Source: Deuterostichococcus epilithicus (Eukaryota; Chlorophyta; Trebouxiophyceae; Prasiolales; Stichococcaceae). Taken from it: a DNA stretch of 64,000 nt. The notes beneath the pieces are model-generated. The model had not been told where the DNA came from, ran no database searches, and worked only from the letters and a program-made list of their open reading frames with translations. Where the stretch lies: positions 1,116,001-1,180,000 of the forward strand of contig JAVTLE010000013.1 of NCBI GenBank assembly GCA_033439295.1. Direction: 5' to 3'. The translations under genes and the position numbers were made by a program. Positions 47,701 to 60,500 of the stretch are shown piece after piece. The stretch's first letter is position 1. Every line of letters starts with the position of its first letter.

Positions 47701-50700
47701 CCCAGACGTGCCGTTGTCCTACGAGCAGGTCCGCAACATGTTCCCCAGGCTGCCTCTGCCTCCAGCCGCTGTGCTGTGGAGGCACTGCACAAACTTTTGT
47801 TGATCCAATCCACGTTCACCAAAAAGATGAGACTGTGATGCAGGGCGTGCTTCTCAAGCAATATATCTGCAGCTGACAGCCGCACTTGCCTGCTGCAACA
47901 GGAGGCGTTCTACCAACTTTGGGAGCGGGCTCCGGAGTCGAGCGCCTATAATTCAGGTTTCACGGTGCTGCTCCAAGGCGACCTGGACCTAGCCGCAATG
48001 CAGCACGCCGTTAGGATGGTATTTGAGCGGCAGCAGGTATGGCTGTCACTGTGAGTTGTGAGGCTCGGCTCTGCAGCAGGACTGCTCATGGCCTGGCTGC
48101 TGCATTCTTGGTGACGCCTCTGTGGGAATCTAGGTCGCAAGGCAATTGTGGCTTGGCAATTCCTCAGCAATCATAGGCACTGCTGGGCTCAAGCTCTTCT
48201 TGGCACATTGCAGGTGCTGCGGACGCGGTTCGTGAAGCCCAGCGAGGAGGCGCAGGCAGCGCTGCAGCAGATCGTGCCGCTTGCCCAGGCGGGAGAATTG
48301 CTGCGCATCCGCCAGCTCAGCGGCGATGCAGCCGCTGCGCTGGAGGCCGGCACCATCGCGCCAGGTGCTTCCGCCAGTCCTGGCGCTGTCATTTGCCGAA
48401 AGACCCGTTCACCTTGAATAACCCGGAATCTGAGCTCTCGATGGGCCGCCGCCCTGACGTCCATTTGTTTGGTACAGCAGCTGTTAATCAGTTGCCGCTG
48501 CCTGCGCACACACTGCGTCATAATTGTCGCCGGTGCACTCGTTGGGTCCGCAACACCGCAGGTTCGGAGCTGGCCGCGCTCGTGGACGCATTCCTGAGCC
48601 AGCCGTTCGACCTCCTGTCCGAGCCGCTCGCCCGCATGGAGGTGTGCAAGTCATGTGCAACTCAGGCTACCCATGCCGTCTTCAACAGGAAGCTTCAGCC
48701 GTCAGACACTGAAGTGCCTGCTGGTCAGCATGCTCGTGGAATATTGTAGAAAGGCAGGTTACACCAAAATAAATGAGTTGCATCCGCCGCTGACCCTGTG
48801 TTCCTGCCGCCCGCAGCTGTGGGCCGCTGCTCCCGGCGTGCACCTGCTGCTGGTGAACATGCACCACGCCATCACGGATGGCTGGTCTGCAGCGCTGCTG
48901 CAACGGGAGTTGGCGGCGTCACACGCCGCCGCTGCCGCCGGCGGCACCCCCGACTGGACGCCGCTGCCCGTTCAGGCCGCCGACTATGCCGCCTGGCAGC
49001 GGCGGCACCTGGCGGGGCCAGCGCTGGAGGCGCAGCTGGCCTGGTGGAAGCAGACGCTGGCCGGCGCGCCGCCGCTGCTGGAGCTGCCATGGGACCGGCC
49101 GCGGCGGCCGGAAGTGGCCAGCCACGCGGGCGCAGCTGCACCTGTGCGAGTGCCGCCAGCTGTGGCGGAGCGGCTGTTGGCGCTGGCCGCCGCAGAGCGC
49201 ACAACACTGTTCTCTGTCGTCCTGACCGCCATCCAGGTGTGCTGTCCAACACGTCTTCATCACCTCAGGGCAGAGCAGCAGCTGCTCGAGACCTGCGTGC
49301 AGCACTGCCCACCAACTGTTGCTGGTGTACTCGTCTGTCTGCGCACCATGCAGCGACAGCCTCAGCATGTGTCATTCCTTTGCGGCACTTGCATTGGAGA
49401 GGTATGGCAATGCTTCGCTGCCAGCACCTACCGAACCCTTCATGTGGGCTGCAGGTGCTGCTGGCACGGTACAGCGGCCAGGACGACATCGTGGTGGGCA
49501 CGCCCTATGCCAACCGCAGCCTGCCAGAGCTGCAGCAGCTGGCGGGCTGCCTGGTCAACACATGTGCGCTGCGCACCGACGTCGGCGGCGACCCTAGCTT
49601 CCGGGGGCTGCTGCAGCGTGTCAGCGAGACCACCCGGCAGGCCTTCTCGCATGCCGAGGCACCTTTCGCTCAGGTCGTGACCGCGCTGCGGCTGGTGCGG
49701 TCAGCTTCATATACGCCGGTGTATCAGGTGATCAATCCCCAGAATGGACATTGTCTGTTAATTGAAAAGCCTTGCTTTGGCCGCCGAAATGTCTGCATCA
49801 GCTGTGAGCCCTGATCTGGTGTTGTTTCACCATCCACCATCCACCATCCACTCACTACCATTCACCACCATGAACAAGTCCAGAAGCTAAAGTGCCGGCT
49901 CTGCACTCTGTAGGTGCTGCTGTCGATGGAGAGCGAATCCGACTATAGCGTCGGTGACGCCCCATCAAGCGCCGGCGTCAGCTGGCGTCAGCTGGGCATG
50001 GGGCAGTCCGCTACGACCACGCCCACAGACCTGGACTTTCGCCTGGTGGCCAGCAGGTGGGTGGCCTGATGGCGATTACAGATGCTGCCGAAAACCCAGG
50101 GAATAATCAAGTCCTCCAAAAGCGCTGGTGCCTGCATTGCCTGCTTGCCAATCAGCATTGCAGGCAGTTCGAGGCATGAGGGTGGAACCCCGCAGATGAA
50201 GGCACGGCATTGGCATGTGAGCAGGGACACTGGCGTGAATGGAGAGCTGGTGTTTGCCACGGAGCTCTTCAAGCCAGAGACCGGCCGCCGCATGGCGCAG
50301 CACCTTGGCAATCTGTTGGCGGCGGTGGCTGAGCAGCCCGCTGTCAAGCTGAGCCAGCTGGAGATCTTGGCCGCTGAGGAGCGGCAGCTGGTGCTGCACA
50401 CCTTCAACGACACCGCCGCTCCGCTGCCGCCGCTGTGCGTGCACCAGCACTTTGAGCGGCAGGCGGCATCGGCGCCGGACGCCGCCTGCCTCATCAGCAA
50501 CGGCGGCAGCCTCAGCTTCGGCGAGGTGGATGCCCGCGCCAACCAGCTGGCACATGCCCTGGTCGCCGCCGGCGTGGGCGCCGATGTGGCGGTGGCGGTC
50601 CTGATGGACAAGCGCCCGGAGCTGTACATCGGCATGCTGGCGGTGCTCAAGGCGGGCGGCTGCTATGTGCCCGTCGACGACACGCTGCCGGCGGCGCGCG

Positions 50701-51472
50701 CGGCCTTCATCCTGCAGCAGGCGGAGGCGAAGCTGCTGCTGACGGACTCCAGCCTGGCGGTGCTGCCGGAGCTGCCGGCCATTGACACGCTGCACCTGGA
50801 CAAGGGCTGGGCGCAGTTTGCCGCGCAGCCTCGCAGCAGCCCGGCGGCCGGCTGCAGCCTGGCGGACGCCTGCTACATCCTGTTCACCAGCGGCAGCACG
50901 GGCTTGCCAAAGGGCGTGAGGGTGCCGCACACCGGCGTCGTCAACGCCATGCTCAGCGGCAAGGTCAGAATTTTTCGGCCCATTCTCCCGCCTTGACGAA
51001 GAATTCGATCAAACCCGGCAAGAAGACATTCACCCCAGCATTGCCTGACAGCACAATCACCGTCAGCAGCATAGGAACAGGCATGACCCCATAGCTTGCT
51101 GAGTGCTCATTTTATATGCCTTTGTGCTGCAGGGCCTGGTGGAGGCGGCTGGCCTTGGCAGCGGCGGGCCGGTATTCCTGCAGATGATGTCGGTGTTTGC
51201 CGACCTGTCGGTGCTGGACCTGTGGCTGCCGCTAGCCATGGGCTGTGCCACCGTCATTGCGCCGGCGGAGCAGATGAAGGATGTCGACGCTGTGCGCGGC
51301 CTCATCGCCCGCCACTGCGTGGCGTGCATGACCACCGTGCCGTCCATGTTCCAGGTGAGCTGCAGTGCTGTTCATGGCCTGCGGTTGATGGCATTAGGTG
51401 CTGTCAGGCGCTGAAACGATGCCATCATTGGGACGTGGGTCAGACTCTGTTGTAACTGCTGCCGCTTCAGCG

Positions 51473-51546
<74 letters not shown>

Positions 51547-54500
51547 CATTGCAGTGTCCAGCAGCTGTACTAGCTCCTCAAGTTTCGGCACACCCCCTCC
51601 TGCAGGCCCTGATGGACGCGTGCTCCGGGCCTGGCGACCTGGCCAGCCTGCGCTACGTCAACCTGGGCGGCGAGGTCATCTACCCCACCACCCTGACGCA
51701 GGCCTGTAGGCTGGCGCCTGCTGCGCACCTGGCGAACGTGTACGGCCCCACAGAGGCCAGCGTGTTTAACTCCTCCTGGCCGTGCAACGAGCACGATGGC
51801 GTCAGCTACGTGCCGCTGGGCAGGTGCTGAGACAATTTCTTCGATCGTGTGAAACTTCATCATACCATTCTGAGCTCTCAGCAGACCATGCTCCCAAACA
51901 CACTGTCATTATTGCTATCCTCCATAGTGCTTCACTTTGCAAAGGCTAACCCTTCTTCTTGCTTGTGCAGGCCCATCAACAACACGCGGTTCTACATCCT
52001 GGACCCACGCACCATGCAGCCCTGCCCGGTGGGCGTGCCCGGCGAGTGCTACATCAGCGGCGCCGGCCTGGCACGAGGCTATGTTGGCCGTGACGACCTG
52101 ACAGCCGAGCGCTTCGTGCCCAATCCCTTCAAGCTGCCCGGCGACAGCGACCACTACAGCCGCATGTACAAGACTGGTGAGGCCTTAAACAGTGTGCCTT
52201 CCCTGCGCGAACTTGTTGGTCAAGTTTGGCGTTCTGAGACAACGCTCACCTCCAGATAGTACGAGATTTAAGACCTGCACCAGAAAGGTTTCGATGCGTC
52301 ATCAGCGTTGTCTGATTGCAGCATCTCTCTACCACAGGCGATGTGCTGGCATGGCTGCCAGACGGCACGCAGCACTTCATGGGGCGTGTCGACACGCAGG
52401 TCAAGCTGCGCGGCTTCCGCATCGAGCTCGCAGGTCTGCCCTCTGTCCAGCTTGCAGTGTGTAGAGAAACCGACAATATGTGCTTGCACTGCTGCGCTAT
52501 ACACAGGAGCCAATGGCAGCTGCCCTCAGCGGCAGCTCTGTCCCGGCCTCACGTCCTTTGCGATTGCTGCAGAGGTGGAGGCTGTCATCGCCAGCGTGGA
52601 GGGGGTGCACGACGTTGCAGCCGTGCTGCAGGATGCTGGCAGCCCGGCCGCTGCTATCGTCGCCTTTGTCACCCCTGCTGCCATTGCTGAGGCCAACGGC
52701 GTCAAGGCCGCCTGCAGCAGCCGTCTGCCACACTACATGGTTCCCTCGGCAATCTGCGGCATTGAGATCATGCCGCGTCTAAGCAACGGCAAGGTGATGC
52801 TGCAAATTTTTCAGATGCCTATTGAGGCCAGGTGTTACCAGGTCGGGGTTGAGGTCTTGGTGTTCAGGCCGCTGACCTGCTGGCGCAGACAGCTGATGCT
52901 CACGTCACGATGTCCCCAAACTGCAGATCGATCGCCTTAGCCTCCCTCGGCACGACTTCTCGTCGGCTGAGGAATCAGCGGCTCCCTCTGGCCCCATCGA
53001 GGAGGCTGTGCACGCGGCGTGGCGGTCCGTGCTGCAGCATGTCAAGGAGGACATCTCAGCGCGCGCCAACTTCTTCGAGGTATCCGGCATGCCTATGTAC
53101 AGCTGCTGATTGGTCTGGTCCACACTTGCTGTTCCCCGCTCAATCAGCACTCCATCCGCTGCAGGCCTTGCTTGTTGTCTGCTGCCCCTTGATCTGCTCA
53201 TGCTTCCTTGTCCTCTCCAGCAGTATGCTGATCTGCTGACACCAGCGCTGTCTCGACACCGCAGCTGGGCGGCAACTCGCTGCAAGCTGGCGCCGTGTGC
53301 TCGCGCGTGCGTGCCGCCCTGGGCCTGGAGCGCCCCATCCCCGTTACCTGGATCATGCAGTGCCAGACGATCCAGGCATTGGCGGCGTGTCTGGCTGACA
53401 CAGCCCCAACCGCGGACCTGCCCGCAATGGAAGCGCTGACAGCCACCGTCAGCCGGCAGGACGTCAGCAGCCGGCCCGACACACCTCTGTCCTTTGAGCA
53501 GGTAACCTGCGCTTGTTAGGTGTTTGCTTGGAAGCCGTTACCCCAGTTTTTGATGGCAGGACTCGTGGAACATGGTTCTCCTATCCACGTCATGTCGAAC
53601 TTCTGGCTCCAGGTTTCATTGCTCCTCTTTGCCCGCGCTTTTAAGGCTGCGCGGCAATGGAGGCTGAAACGACTGATTCGTGATGGCGCAGGAGCAATTC
53701 TTCCAGCTGTGGCAGCAGGCGCCTGAATCCAGTGCATATAATTCCGGGTTCTCCGCCTTCCTGCACGGCATCCTGGACCACGCGGCTCTGCATGCCGCGG
53801 TGCAGATGGTTCTGGAACGACAGGAGGTGCGAGTTGTGGAAATATCATCAAATCTGAGGATATTACAGCTCAAGCACAAAGCGACTCCAGCATTCTGCGT
53901 CAATCAAGCGTGTAGATGTTCCAGTCCTGAGTAGTGATGCAATAACTTTATCTTGGAGGCAGCCACAATGTCTTTATATTGGTTGCAGCAGATCCAAGAC
54001 ATTTCTCGCAATTCAATCGTTGCTCGTGTCGCAGGGTCTGCGGGTGCGCTTCGTCAGAGCCGACGCCATGGCGGCTGAGCCCCTGCAGCGCACTCGGCCG
54101 CTGCGCGACTTTGAGGCCGCGCTGCACGCTGTGCGGCTGGAATCCCACTACGCTGGCGATATCCGCGCCTCGCAGCAGGGCGCAGAAATTGTCTCAGGTG
54201 CTGTGCTCCCACCCCTTCAGTCTTCAGCCTGTGCAACCATGACCGAACCTGAGCCCAAAGCGACGTCTTGCTGCCACCTTGCGCAAGTCTTCAGACTGGC
54301 AACTGCCTTACAAGCATTCCTCCTGATTGACGCTGCAAGAAGTAAGGCGCTGAGACCTCAGCCTCACCACGTCCGCCTTGCCTTGCAGGCTCGGCGCTGC
54401 AGCAGCAGGCGCTGGACTTTACACGGCAGCCCTTCGACCTGCTGTCCGACACCCTCGTCCGCATGCAGGTGAGCGCTCGTACCTGTTCAGCACCTGCCCT

Positions 54501-57500
54501 TTCATCTCCAGCAGGATGCACAGAGAGAAGGGAGTCAGCCTGCCCACTATGAGGTTTGCTTCTTTGAATGTTTGCCCCTTCGGTACAAAGGTTTTGATTC
54601 TAATTACGCTCATGAGCTCAACGAAAGAAGCGTGTGCGTACAGGTCATGACGGTGTCCCCCAAGCAGCATGTGCTGCTGTGCAACGCCCACCACTCCATC
54701 TTCGACGGCTGGTCGGTGGCGCTGGTGCAGCGGGAGCTGGCGACCGCGTACGCTGCTGCCCTCGCCGGCAGCGCGNCCGCCTGGGCGCCGCTGCCGGTGC
54801 AGCTGGTCGACTACGCCGCCTGGCAGCGGCGGACCCTGGCAGGTGACGCCCTGCAGCGGCAGCTGGACTGGTGGAAGGCGGCGCTGGCGGGCGCACCGCC
54901 GCTGCTGGAGCTGCCCACCGACAGGCGGCGGCCCAAGGTGCTGGGCGACGCCGGCGCCTCGGCGCAGCTGCATGTGCCGCCGGCTGTGGGGGAGCGGCTG
55001 CGGGCGCTGGCCGCAGCGGAGCACACCACTCTCTTTGCCGTCATGCTGGCCGCCGTCAAGGTGCGTATTGCTTGGCTTGTAGTGTGCATGAGCTGCCTTA
55101 TGGATGTCGCAAGGATGCAGGGACTCTAGCAAGTCCGATACAGCGTTCATCAGAGCACCATGGTGACAGGAAACATGTCGCAACCCCTGCCTGAGGCAAA
55201 TTCTGCCAGCCCTGCTGTGACATCGGCTGATTCGATGCCCACAGGTGCTGCTGGCAAGGTACAGCGGCCAGGACGACCTCGTGGTCGGCACGCCCTACGC
55301 CAACAGGGCGCAGGAAGAGATGCAGCACCTGGCGGGCTGCCTGGTCAACACTGTAGCGCTGCGCACCGACGTGGGTGGGGACCCCACCTTCCAGCAGCTG
55401 CTGCAGCGCGTCAGCGACACGACCATGCAGGCGTTCGCCCATTCCGAGGCGCCCTTCGCCAAGGTGGTGGAGACGCTGAAGCTGGCGCGGTCAGCGAGCT
55501 ACACGCCGGTATTCCAGGTGTGCAATCCTCACAAGCTGCCGGTCCTGTTCAAAAATCGAATGTGCAGGCTCGATGTCAAGGGATTGCTGTGAACAGGCTT
55601 GAACATCAGCACTTGCACTGGGGCATGCTCGCAACCACCAGTCGTGCAGCAGAGACATCTGCCGGATCGAGCACTACCGTTTCTACAACACATGTCATGC
55701 TGCAGGTGCTGCTCTTCCTGGAGGATGAGTATGGTGCGGCCGACGGCCCGCCGGCCGGCGAGCCATCGTGGGAGCGGCTCAGCCTGGGTCGCGGCGGCAT
55801 CACCACCCCCACCGACCTCGACTTCCGGCTGAGCACCAGCAGGTGTGGTCTTCACTGCTTCGCCCTCGTGAGTCCAAAACTACCTTTCGAACATAATGCG
55901 AACCCTTCCCTGGAGCCCTGACTGGAGTCCATTGCAACTTTGCATATCGTGTGACTTGGCGCAGCCTGGTGGCTGCTGCTCACATGCATGCTGCAACGTT
56001 ACCGACTAGGCTCTCGTTGCCAATGCGCCAAGCGTTGTTTCCACAAGAGGCTCTGACTTTGCACAGGGACACGGGCATCGCCGGCCAGCTGGTGTTCTCC
56101 ACCGACCTGTTCGACACAGCCACCATGCAGCGGATGGCGCAGCACCTCAGCAACCTGCTAGCGGCTGTGACGACGCAGCCGGCGGCCCGCCTCAGCAGCC
56201 TCAGCATGATGGGCCCCGAGGAGGAGCACACCGTACTGCACGCCTTCAACGACACCGCCGGCCCGCCGCCCACGCTGTGCGTCCACCAGTTCTTTGAGCA
56301 GCAGGCCGCCGGCACGCCGGCAGCCGACTGCCTGGTCGACGGCGCCAGCGGCGGCAGCATGACCTATGCAGAGGTCAACGCTCGCGCCAACCAGCTGGCC
56401 CGGCACCTCATCGCCGCCGGCGTGGCGGCGGAGGTCCCGGTGGCGATCATGATGGACAAGAGCTTCGAGGTGTACATCGCCCTGGTTGCGGTGCTGAAGG
56501 CGGGCGGCTGCTATGTGCCCATCGACCACACGGCACCGGCGCAGCGCGTGTGCAGCATCCTGCAGCAGGCCGGCACCCGCCTGCTGATAGCGCAGCCAGC
56601 TGTGCAGCTGCCGAACCGCGAGCAGCTGCCGTCTGGGATTGACATCCTGATGGCGGACGAGCAGTGGCAGCGGTTCAGCAGCCAGCCGGACGGCAGCCTG
56701 GAGCCGCGCAGCCGCCCCGCCAACCTGTACACCATTATGTTCACCTCCGGCTCCACCGGCACGCCCAAAGTGAGTGCTGTGTCTGCGGATCTCCCTCTGA
56801 ACAACTGCCCATGCAGCATCAACGTTCGAGTGGCCATCGTGGATCAACACATCCAGCATGCTTTGGGCACGACGGTGTCCATCTCGTGTGATGAGACCTC
56901 CTGGCCTGTCTTGTCACCGTGCTGTTGCCTGTACCTGCGCAGGGCATCCCCGTCGAGCACGCAGGCAAGCACTTGCATCGCCTTCTCTTCAGCCAAGCCT
57001 TGTGGTCACTCGCACATCCTCAAGTTGCAGCTGCTGGTCAACTCTCAAGCTGCGGCATGTGTCCGACAAGTTATAACTCTCTGATGCATCATGGATGGTG
57101 GTTGTTGTATCCAAAGCCTCTGCCACGAATGCTGTGCTGAGTCCGCAGGCGTCTCCAATGTCATCTCGTACGAGACCAGCGTGTTGCAGTCAGCCGGCGT
57201 GCAGCGCGGCGATCGGGTGCTGCAGTGGATGGCAGTCAACTTCGACCTGTCGGTGCTGGACTTCTGGTGCCCGCTGGCCATGGGCTGCGCCGTGGTGGTT
57301 GCGCCGGCGGAGGAGATGAAGAATGTGGAGCGGGTGGCGGCGCTGGTGCAGCGGCACCAGATCGCCTCCGTCAGCATTGTGCCATCCATGTGCCAGGTGC
57401 GGTCTGGGACAATACAGCAGGTGCTGCATTCAGTCATGACAACGTTTGCCCGTTGATCCCCGTTGATCCCCAGAGCTTGTCAGCTTTGGCATGTGCAGCT

Positions 57501-60500
57501 CTTGCCCACCCAGAGGCTGGGCTCAGCCAGATGCGCTAGTGCCTGATGCAGGCGCTGCTGGAGGTGTGCCGTGACATTGGCCTGATGTCCAGCCTGCGGC
57601 ATGTCAACTATGGTGGTGAGGCGGTGCGGCCTGCAGCGGTGGCCGCGATGCGGGTCGCGGCGCCAAACGCTGAGCTGCACGATGCGTAAGCCTCTTCAGC
57701 AGCTTCTGCTCCTGCTGGTTTGTCATTTGACATGGCAAGCCGTCGACATGCTTCCACCTATTCTTCGGCACAGCTTCCTGCCAGGATGTATAGAAGTTTG
57801 ATTTGATCAAGGCTGTGGCAGCGCCCTTTACGCTGACATCTTTGCTTTTGGCAATGCAGGTATGGTCCCACCGAGGCCAGCGTCATAACCACATCCTTCC
57901 TGTGCAACGACTACGGTGATGCCGTGTCGGTGCCCATCGGCAGGTGAAAATCTACTTGCTACTGGGATGTTGTTCTAGTGCAAAAAAAGGGCAGCTGCTG
58001 AAATCCCTGTTATGACAGCTTGCTGCTCATGTCAATATAGCATGAAAGCTCTGCAAAGCACTGCTGAGCAGCACTGCGGCTGTCGATTGGTGGGCTTGTC
58101 ACCTCCCTGCAGGCCGTTCACCAACATGCGCCACTATGTGCTGGACGCCATCACCCTTGCACCTGTGCCCATCGGCGTCCCTGGCGAGCTCTTCCTAAGC
58201 GGCCCCGGCGTCGCGCGTGGCTACTTGGGGCGGCCGGATCTGACGGCAGCAGCATTCCTGCCCAACCCCTTCCGGCTGCCCAGCGACAGCGATGCCTATG
58301 CCCGCATGTACCGCACCGGCGACAACGTCATGTGGCTGCCCAGCGGCATCAACAGGTGCTCGGCCTGCAAGCTGCCGCGGGACGATGTTCTGCTGTCACT
58401 TGCCAAATTGGGTTGCAGAATTGTATACAACTGCACCCGTCGAACTGCAGCCATGTATAATTGCAGATCTTCCTCGAGTTTGTCCGTTGCCTGGAGCTTT
58501 TGAAGTTCCACTGAGATAGCAGCCAGCAGGTGTTTATGGCTGAGCTTCTGCTGGGTTTAAGTCGAACTCTTCGTGATAGTCTCGGGATGAACAAACCCGA
58601 GCGCACCTGCTCAGCCGCGGTGCCTGCTGCACTGCAGGTTCTTCGGCCGCAAGGACGGTCAGGTGCAGCTCCGCGGTTTCCGCGTGGAGCTGGGCGAGAT
58701 CGAGGCGGCGATGTCGTCGGCGCCGGGCGTGCAGAGCGCCGCGGTGGTGCTGCAGGATGCCGACACCCCCAGCGCGGCGCTCATCGCCTACGTGTCCCCT
58801 GAGGACGCTGACCAGGAGGACGTGCTGGAGGCCTGCCGCGCCAAACTGCCGCGCTACATGGTGCCAGCTGCGCTATTGAAAATGGAGGCTCTGCCGCGTC
58901 TTGGCAACGGAAAAGTGAGTGACACAGAAAAAGGTGCAGGGTGCTGTGTGGGTGCAGTGGGACTTCAATGTGATCTACCATGCGCAAAGTCGACCAGGAA
59001 TGAACAAAAACTTGGCTTTATGAGTGTCATTGGCAATGCTTCAGACAGCTGTGCGGTTTACTGTGGATTCACGATGCGACAGGTCGACCGAAAGAGTCTG
59101 CCGCGCCACGAGTTCAGCTCCACAGCCGCCTTTGTCGAGGCGGGCACTCCGGTCGAGAAGATGGTCCAGGCCGCCTGGCGCGCGGTGCTGGGCTTGCCAA
59201 AGGAGGAGCCCCTCTCAATCGAGACCAATTGGTTCGAGGTAAAGACGCAATATACTGCCATGAAGCAAGCTTAGACATCGCCTTCACATTGTCCTTGCAC
59301 GGGTGACAGCATTGGCAGTTTACGTCTGTTGAGGCGCTCTGCGAATTGTTAGAGGGTTACACTGTCCTGCCATGCTGTGTTTTTGCTGGCAATCGCCTTG
59401 GAACCGACCATGCAGGACATCTCGTGAAGCTGCTAGTTATTTGCAGGCGGGCGGGAACTCGCTGCAGACGGGCGCCGTCTGCTCCAGGGTGCGTGCCGGG
59501 CTGGCCGTGGATGCGGCCATCCCCGCCGCTTGGATGTTCACGCACCAGACCATCCGCTCGCTGGCGGACAAGATCTCGCGAGACGTGCTGGCCAGCGGCG
59601 CACGCCGCGCCGTGCCGCTGCTGCCGGCCGTCAGCGGCAAGCTGCAGCGGGCGGCCGACGCACTGGATGCCCAGGCAGAGCTGTCCTTCCAGCAGGTGAA
59701 GGGGCAGTATTTATCAGCAATCATATTTGTCATCATAAATATCGACCAGCAAGAAAAAGCGGCTGGTCATGTGTGTCAGGTCTCTTGCCTCGACTGCGTG
59801 CTCATAGCTGCAGGGCATGCGGCGCTGCCAGGCAGGTGTTGGCTGCGCAACCTGACAGGGAGAGCAGCGTTGCGCCGCCCTTCTTGAAGAAGCGATCACC
59901 AATGCAGTTGTGGTCGTCCTTTCGCAGGAGCAATTCTTGCAGCTTTGGCAGCAGGACCCCAGCAGCGCAGCATACAACACGCCCTGGGGCGTGTGCCTGC
60001 GCGGCAATCTGGACATTGGCGCCCTGAGGGCCGCCCTGCGCCTGCTGGCGGAGCGGCACCTGGTGAGCTGGCCACTATGCTGCTTCCCACTGTACCTTTG
60101 GTCGGGCCTCGGCCAGTGGACTATGCGGACTTGACAGATCCTGTACTGCACTTCGGGTCTCCCTCTACTGATGCGCCTAGCCCATGAGCACCACCTTCGA
60201 ACCCGGTGTTCTGGTGTCCAGTGACTCGCAGCTCAGTGCAGGTGCAGCTCCAGTCTCGTGAAACAGCACACAATCGGTGTCTGTACAGGTGCTGCGCACT
60301 GCATTCAAGGCCAACGCAGCGGATGAGAGCCGGACTCGGCAGGACATCTTAGGGGCCGCAGCTGTCAGCCTGCAGCTTGGCGAGGTCGCCGCAAATGGCT
60401 CGCCAGCGCTGCTACAAAACACCGCCGGCGGCATCACCGTTGCGGAAGGCTCGAGCCTGCGCGCCCAGTGGCGCGAGTTCGCGACTGCGCCATTCGACCT

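Larger units (their letters stand above)
53690..59695 (+). other. NRPS module 4 (C4-A4-T4)
   Basis: C4 begins [20 protein letters not shown] and has an intact [10 protein letters not shown] (HH codons 54689-54694); one n base (54776) falls in it. A4 has [12 protein letters not shown], a 22-base microexon coding [62 protein letters not shown] and LPRLGNGK. Specificity residues by eye: D-L-L-S-N-G-A-V-I plus K. T4 is [19 protein letters not shown]. Confidence 0.88.

Noticed and set aside
46907-47785. Long minus-strand frames opposite NRPS exons (also 44576-45103, 50076-50930, 56158-56859, 62244-62945)
   Set aside because: They are antisense shadows of GC-rich exons: Arg/Gln/Val-rich, without domains, and recurring at the same place opposite each module.
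51398-51709. Poly-alanine protein encoded over the CTG repeat
   Set aside because: The alanine run is one reading of an intronic triplet repeat; the frame is not that of the flanking A3 exons.
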